NCBI GenBank assembly: GCA_024742395.1
Contig: JANSYO010000007.1
Coordinates: 1-64,000, forward strand
Length of the DNA stretch: 64,000 bases
Reading direction: 5' to 3'
From: Cytophagales bacterium
GTDB lineage: Bacteria; Bacteroidota; Bacteroidia; Cytophagales; Spirosomataceae
Below the pieces are notes generated by a model. The model searched no databases. It was not told the origin of the DNA and saw nothing but the letters and a program-made list of their open reading frames with translations. This document shows, piece by piece, positions 8,348-17,219 of this stretch. Each line of letters opens with the position of its first letter. Position 1 is the stretch's first letter. The translations under genes were made by a program, and so were the position numbers.

Positions 8348-10162
8348 CTATGCCATTTCTATTTGTCTGCTCATACGTTTACGGTCGTTTTCGTCTAGAT
8401 AGATTTTACGCATTCTTAACGATTTTGGCGTAATTTCCAGGTACTCGTCTTTCTGAATATATTCCATACAATCTTCTAGTGAGAACTGAACTTTTGGTGG
8501 AATTTTGACCGCATCATCGGCACCTGATGAACGCATGTTACTTAATTTTTTAGTGGTTTGCAGGTTAACTACAATATCGTTTTGACGATTGTGCTCACCT
8601 ACTACCATTCCCATATAGATTTCTTCACCCGGATCGATGAAGAAACGACCTCTGTCCTGAAGCTTATCTAAAGAATAAGGAATAGCCGGACCGTTGGCCA
8701 TTGAAATCAGGGAACCGTTGGTTCTTCCTGGCAATGGTCCTTTGTATGGCTCAAACGCTTTGAATCTATGGTTCATGATAGCCTCACCTTGTGTTGCTGT
8801 CAGAACATTGCTTCTCAAACCTATCAATCCTCTCGACGGAATGTTAAACTCTAAATGTTGCAAGTCACCTTTTGGCTCCATGATAAGCAGTTCACCCTTT
8901 CTCTGAGTAGCCAGTTCAATAACTTTACCAGAGCTCTCCTCCGGTACGTCTACTACCAAGGTTTCAATTGGCTCAAGTTTCTCACCATTTTCGCCTTCTT
9001 TAATTATTACCTGAGGCTGACCTACCTGAAGTTCATAGCCTTCTCTACGCATGGTTTCGATAAGGACAGAAAGGTGAAGAATACCTCTACCATAAACCAG
9101 GAACTTATCCTCAGTTTCGCCTGGTTCTACTCTTAATGCCAGGTTCTTCTCCATTTCTTTCATCAGTCTGTCTCTCAAGTGACGTGAGGTGACAAATTTA
9201 CCTTCCTGACCGAAAAATGGTGAATTATTAATAGTGAAGAGCATGTTCATGGTTGGCTCATCAATTGAAATTCTTGGTAAAGCTTCCGGCTGATCAATAT
9301 CAGCAACGGTATCACCAATTTCAAATCCTTCAATACCGGTAATAGCACAGATTTCGCCTGAAGAAACTTCTGCCACCTTTACCTTACCCAGTCCTTCAAA
9401 GACATGAAGTTCTTTAACTTTATTCTTTTTGAAGCTACCATCAGAGGTACATAGCATAACAGGATCTCCTTCTTTCAATACACCTCTAGCTACTCTTCCT
9501 ATCGCGATTCTTCCTACAAATTTTGAGTAATCAAGAGAAGTAATCTGCATTTGTGCAGGTCCTTCAGCTGTTTTGGAAGCTGGTATATGTTCAATAATGG
9601 CATCCAGTAAAGGAACAATGTTGTCCGTTGGTTTTTGCCAGTCAAGACTCATCCAACCTTGTTTTGAAGAACCGTAAAGCGTTGGAAAATCTAGTTGTTC
9701 ATCCGTTGCATTTAAGTTGAACATCAGATCGAAAACCATTTCATGTACTTCGTCAGGACGACAGTTTTCTTTGTCTACCTTGTTTACAACAACAATAGGT
9801 TTCAGACCTAAATCAATGGCTTTACCAAGTACAAAACGAGTTTGAGGCATTGGGCCTTCAAATGCATCGACTAAGAGTATTACGCCATCAGCTAATTTAA
9901 GCACTCGCTCTACTTCGCCACCGAAATCGGCGTGACCCGGAGTATCAATAATGTTGATTTTGGTGTTTCCGTATCTTACAGATACGTTTTTTGAAACGAT
10001 GGTAATACCACGTTCTCTCTCCAAATCATTGTTGTCAAGAATTAACTCTCCAAATTCTTGATTCTCACGGAAGATTTTAGAAGCATGAATGATTTTGTCA
10101 ACCAAAGTTGTTTTACCGTGGTCAACGTGTGCGATAATCGCAATATTTCTGATGTCTTGCAT
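8348..10162 (-). CDS. typA: translational GTPase TypA/BipA
   Basis: A ribosome-associated GTPase of the EF-G family that acts in 50S assembly and stress or low-temperature growth. The G motifs are all present: G1 AHVDHGKTTLVD, G2 region RERGITI, G3 DTPGHADFGGEV, G4 VVNKVDKE, G5 YGSSKQGW. The TypA-specific C-terminal part is recognisable in FNIPSRGLIGLRSNVLTATQGEA and EIYMGMVVGEH. Length 604 is standard. It is a single-gene unit with its own promoter candidate and terminator. Confidence 0.97.
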   Translation of the reverse strand: MQDIRNIAIIAHVDHGKTTLVDKIIHASKIFRENQEFGELILDNNDLERERGITIVSKNVSVRYGNTKINIIDTPGHADFGGEVERVLKLADGVILLVDAFEGPMPQTRFVLGKAIDLGLKPIVVVNKVDKENCRPDEVHEMVFDLMFNLNATDEQLDFPTLYGSSKQGWMSLDWQKPTDNIVPLLDAIIEHIPASKTAEGPAQMQITSLDYSKFVGRIAIGRVARGVLKEGDPVMLCTSDGSFKKNKVKELHVFEGLGKVKVAEVSSGEICAITGIEGFEIGDTVADIDQPEALPRISIDEPTMNMLFTINNSPFFGQEGKFVTSRHLRDRLMKEMEKNLALRVEPGETEDKFLVYGRGILHLSVLIETMRREGYELQVGQPQVIIKEGENGEKLEPIETLVVDVPEESSGKVIELATQRKGELLIMEPKGDLQHLEFNIPSRGLIGLRSNVLTATQGEAIMNHRFKAFEPYKGPLPGRTNGSLISMANGPAIPYSLDKLQDRGRFFIDPGEEIYMGMVVGEHNRQNDIVVNLQTTKKLSNMRSSGADDAVKIPPKVQFSLEDCMEYIQKDEYLEITPKSLRMRKIYLDENDRKRMSRQIEMA

Positions 10163-10182
10163 ATGCTTTGTTAAAAAGTCCG

Positions 10183-10190
10183 CAAAATTA
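10183..10190 (-). promoter_or_regulatory. candidate -7 box of typA
   Basis: The minus strand reads TAATTTTG (TAnnTTTG), 21 bp upstream of the typA start codon. A loose -33 (TTCG) lies 16 bp further upstream. Confidence 0.45.
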
Positions 10191-10512
10191 GAAATATTTG
10201 GGCTAGCGAACTATCCCCTTTTCTTTTATCTACCTGAAACTTCGTAAAATGAAACTATTCATTGATAGAATGCAAATGCGGGTTTCAATTTATAGACTTT
10301 AAAAGACTGATTATCAAAAAATAAGAGGCAAGACTGTGCTGGGGTAATTTTGGATTTTTTATATGTTGGAGCTATTAATTGGAAAAGGCTCGAAAGGATA
10401 TAATATCACCAATTTGTAGCTGAGCCAAAGCTCAGCTACATGATGATTGCCTTTTAGAAGTTATAAAAGCTTCTTCAGGGCATTTTTATAGGTTAGTAAA
10501 AGCTTGTCAATA
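10191..10512. other. 322-bp non-coding stretch with a perfect hairpin
   Basis: No ORF longer than about 20 codons is visible. The stretch holds the typA upstream region and, at 10416-10439, a perfect 10-bp stem (GTAGCTGAGC / GCTCAGCTAC) with a 4-nt CAAA loop. Neither strand has a T-run after the stem, so it is not a classical terminator, though it may stabilise the 3' end of the esterase mRNA, which stops at 10513. Confidence 0.45.
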
Positions 10513-12147
10513 TTATTTAGAGTTACCATACGCCTTATCGTGGAAATGATATCTTTTTTCAACGTTTGATTTTTCGAGGTGACTTTCTGCGTCAATAACC
10601 ATATATGAAGGGTTGCTTTCTGAAGGGTTCATTGCCTCCCAATAAGGTAGATCTTCACCATTAGGGTTTCCGGATTTTATGAAATTAGCAAAATAGCCCA
10701 TCATTGTTTTTGAAGTCTTGAAGTCATCGGCCTCCCAGGCATATTCTTTTATCCTTTCCAGATTTCCCATGGCATATTCTATTTCACATGCATGTGGGGC
10801 TCCCATTGCCTTTGGTGCCGGAGGGGCGTTTTCCGCTTTTAAGGTTCCACCAGCCAAGCCTGAAATCAGAGTTTTGTCTACCAAAGCAGGTCGAAGTTTT
10901 GAATAGAGGTATCTGTAGACTGGCTGTGTACTGTTGTTTTTGTGAAGATCTAACCATTTCCAGGTGCTGTAGGCAATGAACCTGTCTGAGGCCAAATCAG
11001 TTGCTGACCTTTCTATTTCTGCTTCATTACTATGTGGGTGAAGTGCTAAAACTTCTTCAAAGTCTTTTGGGTAGAGCATTTTAGTTTTACTTATAAAGGC
11101 CTCTTTTGTATACGGCATTCCTTGCATGTAGGCCATTGCCGGAATTTCTGCTGAATTCCAACCGGCTAAAAGTGGAACCATAGCTTGCTCTTTTGCATTA
11201 AAAATCTCTATTAAGCTTTTAGGAAGAAAATAGCCGTCAATTACCAAGGGAAAACCAAAGCGGTTCGATTCATTGTAGATTTCATATATCTCCCTTGTGC
11301 TTAAAGCTCTGAGAGCTTCGATTGATTTGATGCCGGCTTTGTCTAAAAATTCTACACCGTTTCTTTCTGCTTGTGCTAAGGGTATTGGAGCCATGGTAGG
11401 AGGTATAGCCGCACCACTTTCACCAATTGCACCTGCAATTAAATTTTTTGCCAAAGGAGAGGCCATTTGTGTGCTTACTCCAATAGAACCGGCAGATTCA
11501 CCGGCAATAGTTACTTTAGAAGGGTCTCCGCCAAAAGCTGCAATATTTTTTTGAACCCACTTTAAGGCAGCTACCTGATCAAGAGCACCATAGTTTCCCG
11601 AAGCTTTGTAGCTGGCTTCTGCACTAAGTTCAGGGTGAGCCAAAAAACCAAAGACATTGAGCCTGTAATTACAGGTTACCACTACGATTCCTTCTTTAGC
11701 CATATTTTCTCCGTCATATCTTGGCTCCGAAGCATCTCCGGCTACGTTTCCTCCACCATAAAAGTATACCAGTACTGGCAGGTTTTTCGTATTTCTCGAT
11801 GCGGGTGTCCAGACATTTAGATAGAGGCAGTCTTCACTCACACCATTTGAACGCGAGTTCATATCTCCGAAGACAACCTTTTGCATGGGCCTTGGGCCAA
11901 ACTCTTTAGTGATTTTAACACCCGTCCAGTTATCAAGTGCTTGAGGGGCCTTCCATCTTAAGTTTCCGATGGGTGGCTTGGCAAATGGAATACCGAAGTA
12001 TTTTTGAATGCCTGTCTTCGTATCGTAATTACCTTCTATTACCCCATTATCTATTTTGACATGAACCGGAAACCCGTTCTGATTCTGTGCTATGATTGCC
12101 ATAGGAATTGAGAGTATAATGCTGAACAGTACAAGTGATTTTCTCAT
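10513..12147 (-). CDS. secreted type-B carboxylesterase
   Basis: A 544-residue alpha/beta hydrolase of the carboxylesterase type-B (para-nitrobenzyl esterase/cholinesterase-like) family with an N-terminal signal peptide (RKSLVLFSIILSIPMAIIAQ). The nucleophile elbow GESAGSIG, the oxyanion-hole segment YFYGGGNVAGDA, the SEDCLYLNVWTP signature and the catalytic His region GAPHACEIEYAMGN are visible. It probably hydrolyses esters, perhaps plant- or algal-type acyl esters, in the periplasm or outside. It is divergent from a NrtR/AraR-type regulator, and a 23-bp palindrome lies 11 bp from its start codon, which suggests local regulation. Confidence 0.9.
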   Translation of the reverse strand: MRKSLVLFSIILSIPMAIIAQNQNGFPVHVKIDNGVIEGNYDTKTGIQKYFGIPFAKPPIGNLRWKAPQALDNWTGVKITKEFGPRPMQKVVFGDMNSRSNGVSEDCLYLNVWTPASRNTKNLPVLVYFYGGGNVAGDASEPRYDGENMAKEGIVVVTCNYRLNVFGFLAHPELSAEASYKASGNYGALDQVAALKWVQKNIAAFGGDPSKVTIAGESAGSIGVSTQMASPLAKNLIAGAIGESGAAIPPTMAPIPLAQAERNGVEFLDKAGIKSIEALRALSTREIYEIYNESNRFGFPLVIDGYFLPKSLIEIFNAKEQAMVPLLAGWNSAEIPAMAYMQGMPYTKEAFISKTKMLYPKDFEEVLALHPHSNEAEIERSATDLASDRFIAYSTWKWLDLHKNNSTQPVYRYLYSKLRPALVDKTLISGLAGGTLKAENAPPAPKAMGAPHACEIEYAMGNLERIKEYAWEADDFKTSKTMMGYFANFIKSGNPNGEDLPYWEAMNPSESNPSYMVIDAESHLEKSNVEKRYHFHDKAYGNSK

Positions 12148-12158
12148 GAATATTTTTC

Positions 12159-12181
12159 TATTGTCTCATATCGTGACAATA
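12159..12181. promoter_or_regulatory. 23-bp palindromic operator candidate between esterase and Nudix-type regulator
   Basis: TATTGTC and GACAATA arms (7 bp, perfect) are separated by TCATATCGT. It lies in the 87-bp gap between two divergent genes, nearer the esterase start. Regulators of the NrtR/AraR family bind palindromes of about this length, usually beside their own gene. Confidence 0.5.
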
Positions 12182-12234
12182 ATAAAGGTGTTTTAAGAAA
12201 AATCCTATTATTTTGCACAATAATTATAATATTG

Positions 12235-12936
12235 ATGACTAAAAAAGGAGAAATAAGCTATTTGCCGAATCTGGCATACGATTCTGTGGTCTTTGGCTTT
12301 TCAGGTGAAAAGCTCAAAATTTTAATTATGGAATATCATAATACGGGTCTGTTTGCTTTGCCCGGAGGTTTTGTGAAGTACGACGAAGACTTGAATACGG
12401 CTGTTAAGCGAGGGTTGAAAGAACGAACCGGTATTGAGGATATATATCTGGAGCAGTTTTACTGTTTTGGAGACAGCAAAAGAAATGCAACAGGAGAAAT
12501 GAAAACAATAATGGAAGCTAACAATCTTCCAATAGAAGAGGAAAATTGGATGCTTGAGCGTTTTGTTTCAGTGGCTTACTATGCTCTAATAAATTATGAA
12601 ATGGTGGTACCTACACCAGATGAACTTTCAGACTCTTGTGAATGGTATGCTCTTGATGAACTTCCACCTTTAATTCAGGACCACTCAATAATTGTAAAGA
12701 AAGCCTTAGAAACATTAAGGCTGAATCTGGAAAGAAAGCTTGTTGGAATGAATTTGCTGCCAGAAAAGTTTACCATGAAAGAGCTGCAAAAAGTCTATGA
12801 AGCTATTTTGGGTGAAGAGCTTAGACGAACCACCTTTCAGCGTAAAATACTAAGTCTTGGGATTCTGAAAAGACATGAAAAGCAATACACTGGAGCATCT
12901 AATAAAGCACCGTATTTATATAGTTTTAATGTATAA
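12235..12936 (+). CDS. NrtR/AraR-family Nudix-related transcriptional regulator
   Basis: A 233-residue protein with an N-terminal Nudix fold (residues ~10-140) and a C-terminal winged helix (~160-233, KFTMKELQKVYEAILGEELR then FQRKILSLGIL), the arrangement of NrtR and Bacteroides AraR regulators. The Nudix box aligns as GFVKYDED...KRGLKERTG: the REUxEE core reads RGLKER, so two metal-binding Glu residues are lost and the domain is probably a ligand sensor, not a hydrolase. The start is the ATG at 12235; the TTG just before it is in frame but unnecessary. It is divergent from the carboxylesterase, its most likely target. Confidence 0.85.
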   Translation: MTKKGEISYLPNLAYDSVVFGFSGEKLKILIMEYHNTGLFALPGGFVKYDEDLNTAVKRGLKERTGIEDIYLEQFYCFGDSKRNATGEMKTIMEANNLPIEEENWMLERFVSVAYYALINYEMVVPTPDELSDSCEWYALDELPPLIQDHSIIVKKALETLRLNLERKLVGMNLLPEKFTMKELQKVYEAILGEELRRTTFQRKILSLGILKRHEKQYTGASNKAPYLYSFNV

Positions 12937-12972
12937 AAAAAGGATGCTCTTCTTAAAAGAGCATCCTTTTAC
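12937..12972. terminator. bidirectional terminator between regulator and OmpH-like gene
   Basis: AAAAGGATGCTCTT pairs with AAGAGCATCCTTTT around a short loop. An A-run lies on the left and a T-run on the right, between two convergent genes. Confidence 0.88.
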
Positions 12973-12989
12973 TATAGCGAAATGATATT

Positions 12990-13589
12990 TTACTTGGCCG
13001 AGGTAGAATCGGCTTTTGCTTCATCACCTTTACCATCTTTCTCTTTAGTGTACTTCTTATTTAGCCCTTCTAAAACCTCCTGAGTTATTTCAAGATTGTT
13101 TTTAGCGTACAAAACTCCTCCGCCTTTAGAGTAACCTATAACCATATCGTAGCGGTCATCCTTGTTGTACTCTTCAAGATACTCTTGAATTTTAGTCAGA
13201 ATTTCATCAGTTCTTTGTGCTTGATCCTGAGCCAAACCGTTAGCGGCGTTGTCTCTGTACATAAGAATATCCTGCTCTTTTTTCTGTAATTGCTGTTGAG
13301 TAGTTTCTGCTTGCTGTTGCGTCATTCCGCCAGCCTGAATTCTACGTTGAAACAAGGCTACTTCATTTTGAAATGATTCCGATTTCTTTTTCAATTCGTT
13401 CTCAAGAGCGAATTGTCTGTTTTGAAACTCACTGACTACATCTTTGTATAATTCGTAATTATTAAGAAGAGTATCTGTGTTTACATAAACAATTCTACCT
13501 GATGACTGACCCGCCGTTCCTTCACTAGTTCCTTGTTTGCAAGATGCGAAAACGACACCAGCCAAGAGAATGATTGCTAATTGCTTCAT
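12990..13589 (-). CDS. OmpH/Skp-family periplasmic chaperone-like lipoprotein
   Basis: A 199-residue protein starting with a lipoprotein signal (KQLAIILLAGVVFASC, lipobox Cys about residue 17). A strand IVYVNTDTLLNNYELYKDV is followed by a long Gln/Glu/Lys-rich coiled coil (~50-130), then VIGYSKGGGVLYAKNNLEITQEVLEGLN, the OmpH/Skp C-terminal signature. Skp-like proteins hold unfolded outer-membrane proteins in the periplasm. The lipobox and Ser/Lys-rich tail differ from soluble Skp and suggest membrane tethering. It is probably monocistronic, with a strong -7 box 35 bp upstream. Confidence 0.88.
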   Translation of the reverse strand: MKQLAIILLAGVVFASCKQGTSEGTAGQSSGRIVYVNTDTLLNNYELYKDVVSEFQNRQFALENELKKKSESFQNEVALFQRRIQAGGMTQQQAETTQQQLQKKEQDILMYRDNAANGLAQDQAQRTDEILTKIQEYLEEYNKDDRYDMVIGYSKGGGVLYAKNNLEITQEVLEGLNKKYTKEKDGKGDEAKADSTSAK

Positions 13590-13623
13590 TTAATGCGTAT
13601 TAATTGGTTTTTAAATTGAGGTG

Positions 13624-13631
13624 CAAATATA
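13624..13631 (-). promoter_or_regulatory. -7 box of the OmpH-like gene
   Basis: The minus strand reads TATATTTG followed by CAC, an exact TAnnTTTG match, 35 bp upstream of the start codon. Confidence 0.5.
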
Positions 13632-13738
13632 TGGTTTTTTAGTAATCTGATATCTAAATATTTCGCCGACCTTTTAATTAGGTGTTTATCAGTACAATAA
13701 ATCAAGGACGATCAGTACTCAGATAGTTCTATGTTTCT

Positions 13739-14095
13739 TCATGAACCGATGTTCTTTAATCTGTATCCTGCAAAACCGGAAAGGCCACCAATTAGGGTAG
13801 CAATAAAAGCACAAATTCCAAAAACCAACACAGGGCTTCCTATAGGGCCTGCTCCCTCAGCACTGCTGGTAAATACCCCGGCCATTCGTATAATAAAGTT
13901 TTGGTTTGAACTAAAATAGATGAAAAGGGCATAGCCAAGCCATAAGCTAGCGACAGCTAAGGAAGATTGAATAAAAGCTTCTTTAGAGGATGTTGCTTTC
14001 CACCGGCAGATTATCCAGGCAGTGGGAGCGATGATCCACCATGGGCCAAAAAAGGAAAGGGCGGCACCGAATATTAGAATCAATAAATAAATCAT
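13739..14095 (-). CDS. small integral membrane protein, unknown function
   Basis: A 118-residue hydrophobic protein with about four predicted helices: ~1-20, ~25-35 with a FFGPWWIIAPTAWIICRW stretch, ~48-62, and ~85-112 with FGICAFIATLIGGLSGFAGY. I know no function. Its ATG overlaps the stop of the penicillin-acylase-family gene upstream by 4 nt (ATGA), so the two are translationally coupled and may act in the same process. Confidence 0.72.
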   Translation of the reverse strand: MIYLLILIFGAALSFFGPWWIIAPTAWIICRWKATSSKEAFIQSSLAVASLWLGYALFIYFSSNQNFIIRMAGVFTSSAEGAGPIGSPVLVFGICAFIATLIGGLSGFAGYRLKNIGS

Positions 14096-16533
14096 TTCTT
14101 TGGTTTTAGGGTTTGGGTTAGAATAATTTTATCAGATGATTCTGAAGAGTTTTTAAGGAAAAGAAGCTCGTTTAATTCTCCGGACTCCCACTTATTTATC
14201 AAATCATCATAATGCTTACTAGCCGGATTTCCTGATTGTCCGCCAGGATAAATGCCATAAGCTCTAGGCCATTCTTTATCCAATTCTACGATCATTCGCC
14301 AAGATGGTCCCCATTTGGACTGTGTAGCGTTCACTATTCTTTTACCACCGCCATTTGTGATTGTATTATCACTAAAAGAAACGAAAGCCGGGATTAAATG
14401 TGCAATAGTCGTTTGCTTTACTTTGCTCCATTCCCAATTGCCTGAAACAGGACCGTATGTTTTGCTAAGAGAATCAAGCGTGCTTGCAAAACTTGAAGAA
14501 ACCACATCTGAAAGTACTTCAAATTTGTCTTTTGTTTTTACGTTGTCAAACCATTTAGAGTTTGGTTGATTAGACATCAGTTCAAAAGTCTTTACCTCAT
14601 CAGGATAAATCATGTTTTCTTCTTCCGGAAATTCATCATCCCATACTTCTTTCAGGAAAATTGCCAGCCAGGTCTCAAAAATGGAGGCGGCTTTGGAATT
14701 AGCTGCATTTTGGTAATTCCATTTCTTAAGAATAGAAATGGCTTCCAGGTTTTTTGTTGTATCAATATTCTTTAAGAAGTAAGGAAGAAACCACTCTGCA
14801 GCCAGGTTATAATTGTCATTTTGTACACTTCTTAGACTGTCTGCGGTGGCCATACTCATTTTTGAAAGGCGTTTATTGATTTGCATGCCACGATAAGGCT
14901 CTGCTGAACTCCAGTCAATGTAATAAGGATACTCTTTCGGATTTACCGGAGATTGATTCGCTGAACTAACGTAACCTCTTTCTGGATTCTTTACATGTGG
15001 GTTTTGTTCTGCAGGAATGTAGCCCTGCCAGTCATGGTCTGCCCGGGTTCCATCTAATAAAAATTTGCCTTGTGCATTCCATTTTAATGGAAATTTGCCA
15101 TTTGGAGTAATAGCGATATCGTTTTGATTACTGGCAAAGATGAAGTTTTGTGCCGGTGCATTATAAAGCTTTAAGGCTGCCCGGTAGTCTTCATAATTTT
15201 TCGAATTATTTAACGAAGTAAAGCAAAGTAAATCAGAGGGAGTAGTGTCATGTGTTATCCATTTCATGGCATAACCTGCCGGCACACTTTTGTTAAAGTT
15301 TTTGTCAGATTCTTCTGTGTAAATTACCGGACCATGATGAGTGCTTATCAAAGTGTCATTTACTACTTTACCTCCTTTCAATGTATAACTTTCTACCCTT
15401 TTGGTGGTTTTCTTCCATCGGTTGTCATGCCAATACTCGTTCATTGAAGCATCTTTGAACTTAATTTTGTAAAAGTCCATAACATCAGGCCCTACATTGG
15501 TTACACCCCAGGCTATATCTTTATTGAATCCAATGATTACGCCGGGAACACCCGGAAAGCACGTTCCATAAACATTAACATCTGGAGAATGTAGCTGTAC
15601 CTGATACCAAATTGATGGGAATGTCAGTCCTAAATGTGGGTCATTGGAAAGTATAGGTAAACCTGTTGCAGATTTGGATCCTGCTACGGCCCAGTTGTTA
15701 CTACCAATTTCGGGACTAGGATTTTTCAAATCAGCGGCAACAGACTTGTCTCCCGGAAAACTGGCAATAATATCGGGTGTTTCCGGAATCTCAAGAGGCT
15801 CAAAAAGCAAGGGACTGCCGTTCGGAATAATGGGATCCTCTAAACCTGGGTAATCAGGGAATAATTCATTGACCATTTCCAAACCATATTTTTGGGCTAC
15901 CTGACTCATTCTGAAATCTGAGCTACCACCATTAAGCTGGTTTCTCATGTTCATTAGCATTAAAAAGGTCTTTTTAGGAGTCCATTTCTCCGGACTGTAA
16001 CCTAAGATCTTGTATTCAATAGGCAGGTCTTTTTCATTTAAGGAACTGATGTAAGCGTTTACGCCTTCAGCATATGCCTCTAAATTGGCTTTTGCCTCTG
16101 GTGCTTCATCCAAACGTGCCATCATGCCATCTGCGGCATGGTTCATTCCAGATCTTCTGTTGTACTGATCATAGGCTAGTGCTCTTTCTCCAACAATTTC
16201 AGTTAGTCTTCCGGCAGATACATATGTGTAAAATTCCATTTGCCATAACCTGTCTGCAGCAACGGTGTATCCCTGAGCGTAATAAAGATCGTGATTGTTT
16301 TGAGCAAAAATATGTGGGATTCTATTGTCGTCAAATTTGATTTGAACTTCTTCCTGAAGGCCATCCAGATCTAACAGCTCTGGTAAGTCTTCTGCATTTT
16401 GCATGTTTTGCCAAAAGCCTGTAAAGGGGCTAAATAGTTTGCCTAAGGCAGGCACTGTTCCTATCGGATTTCCAAGTAGGTAAAGAATTCCGGCCAATAG
16501 CAGTGTAGGCCAGAGTGCTTTAAATATTTTCAT
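14092..16533 (-). CDS. penicillin acylase family (Ntn-hydrolase) protein
   Basis: An 813-residue precursor of the S45 family, which is exported, cleaves itself into alpha and beta chains, and hydrolyses amide bonds such as those of N-acyl homoserine lactones or phenylacetyl amides. An N-terminal hydrophobic segment (~6-22) could be a signal or anchor. The alpha-chain signature RIPHIFAQNNHDLYYAQGY and the beta-chain N-terminus EIGSNNWAVAGSKSATGLPI are present, giving Ser278 as the predicted nucleophile after autocleavage. Further on are SNDPHLGLTFPSIWYQVQLH and the Asn region ANQSPVNPKEYPYYI. The substrate is unknown; acyl-homoserine-lactone quenching is one possibility known for the family. 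Confidence 0.9.
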   Translation of the reverse strand: MKIFKALWPTLLLAGILYLLGNPIGTVPALGKLFSPFTGFWQNMQNAEDLPELLDLDGLQEEVQIKFDDNRIPHIFAQNNHDLYYAQGYTVAADRLWQMEFYTYVSAGRLTEIVGERALAYDQYNRRSGMNHAADGMMARLDEAPEAKANLEAYAEGVNAYISSLNEKDLPIEYKILGYSPEKWTPKKTFLMLMNMRNQLNGGSSDFRMSQVAQKYGLEMVNELFPDYPGLEDPIIPNGSPLLFEPLEIPETPDIIASFPGDKSVAADLKNPSPEIGSNNWAVAGSKSATGLPILSNDPHLGLTFPSIWYQVQLHSPDVNVYGTCFPGVPGVIIGFNKDIAWGVTNVGPDVMDFYKIKFKDASMNEYWHDNRWKKTTKRVESYTLKGGKVVNDTLISTHHGPVIYTEESDKNFNKSVPAGYAMKWITHDTTPSDLLCFTSLNNSKNYEDYRAALKLYNAPAQNFIFASNQNDIAITPNGKFPLKWNAQGKFLLDGTRADHDWQGYIPAEQNPHVKNPERGYVSSANQSPVNPKEYPYYIDWSSAEPYRGMQINKRLSKMSMATADSLRSVQNDNYNLAAEWFLPYFLKNIDTTKNLEAISILKKWNYQNAANSKAASIFETWLAIFLKEVWDDEFPEEENMIYPDEVKTFELMSNQPNSKWFDNVKTKDKFEVLSDVVSSSFASTLDSLSKTYGPVSGNWEWSKVKQTTIAHLIPAFVSFSDNTITNGGGKRIVNATQSKWGPSWRMIVELDKEWPRAYGIYPGGQSGNPASKHYDDLINKWESGELNELLFLKNSSESSDKIILTQTLKPKK

Positions 16534-16634
16534 AGATTAGGGTTAAATATTAGTAAGTTGATTACGCAAAATAGTAAAAAAATGGATTGAATCTTTTTAT
16601 GCTGTAAAGTCGTTTCTAACTAAAAGGCATTTAT

Positions 16635-17138
16635 ATGATTTACCGACTTATTTTTTTTATGACATTATTTTTTGGGTTCATACCTTCTCAAGCTCAGGTT
16701 CAGAGTGGAGCTTTCAATGTTTTACTGAAAACAATGCTATCTGAGTCAATTCCCACTATAAGCATTGAGGAGCTTGAGCAAAAAGACTTATCAGAAATAG
16801 TCTTATTAGATGCCAGAGAGAAAGTAGAATACAATGTTAGTCATATTCAAAATGCCCGTTGGGTAGGCTATGATGACTTCAACCTAAACAGGGTAAAAGG
16901 AATTGATAAATCAAAAGAAATAGTAATTTATTGCTCAATAGGTGTTCGAAGTGAGAAAATAGGCGAGAAGCTAAAAGCGGCAGGCTACAGCAATGTAAAA
17001 AACCTTTATGGAAGCATTTTTGAGTGGGTTAATGAAGGAAATGCTGTATATGATAACTTAGGAAATAAAACCAGTAGGGTTCATGCCTACAATAAGAAGT
17101 GGGGTATTTGGCTGAATAAAGGTGATAAAGTGTATTAG
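16635..17138 (+). CDS. exported rhodanese-like protein
   Basis: A 167-residue single-domain sulfurtransferase with an N-terminal signal peptide (YRLIFFMTLFFGFIPSQAQ). The rhodanese core runs from about 38: EIVLLDAREKVEYNVSHIQNA, then the active-site loop EIVIYCSIGVRSEKI with Cys as the persulfide-forming residue, and GYSNVKNLYGSIFEWVNEG. The periplasmic location suggests sulfur-compound handling or thiol chemistry. It stands alone on the plus strand between two minus-strand blocks and ends at a strong terminator. Confidence 0.87.
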   Translation: MIYRLIFFMTLFFGFIPSQAQVQSGAFNVLLKTMLSESIPTISIEELEQKDLSEIVLLDAREKVEYNVSHIQNARWVGYDDFNLNRVKGIDKSKEIVIYCSIGVRSEKIGEKLKAAGYSNVKNLYGSIFEWVNEGNAVYDNLGNKTSRVHAYNKKWGIWLNKGDKVY

Positions 17139-17160
17139 ACAGCGTAAAAGATATCTTGTA

Positions 17161-17198
17161 AAACAAAAGAAGCAGCTCATAGGCTGCTTCTTTTGTTT
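17161..17198. terminator. bidirectional terminator between rhodanese and porV
   Basis: A perfect 16-bp stem (17161-17176 with 17183-17198) around a TCATAG loop, with A-rich left and T-rich right ends, between convergent genes. Confidence 0.9.
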
Positions 17199-17219
17199 AT
17201 AAATGTTTTTTGGTATTGA

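Noticed and set aside
16635-17138. Rhodanese as part of a selenium or moonlighting operon
   Set aside because: It stands alone between oppositely oriented genes; no selenium genes are near.
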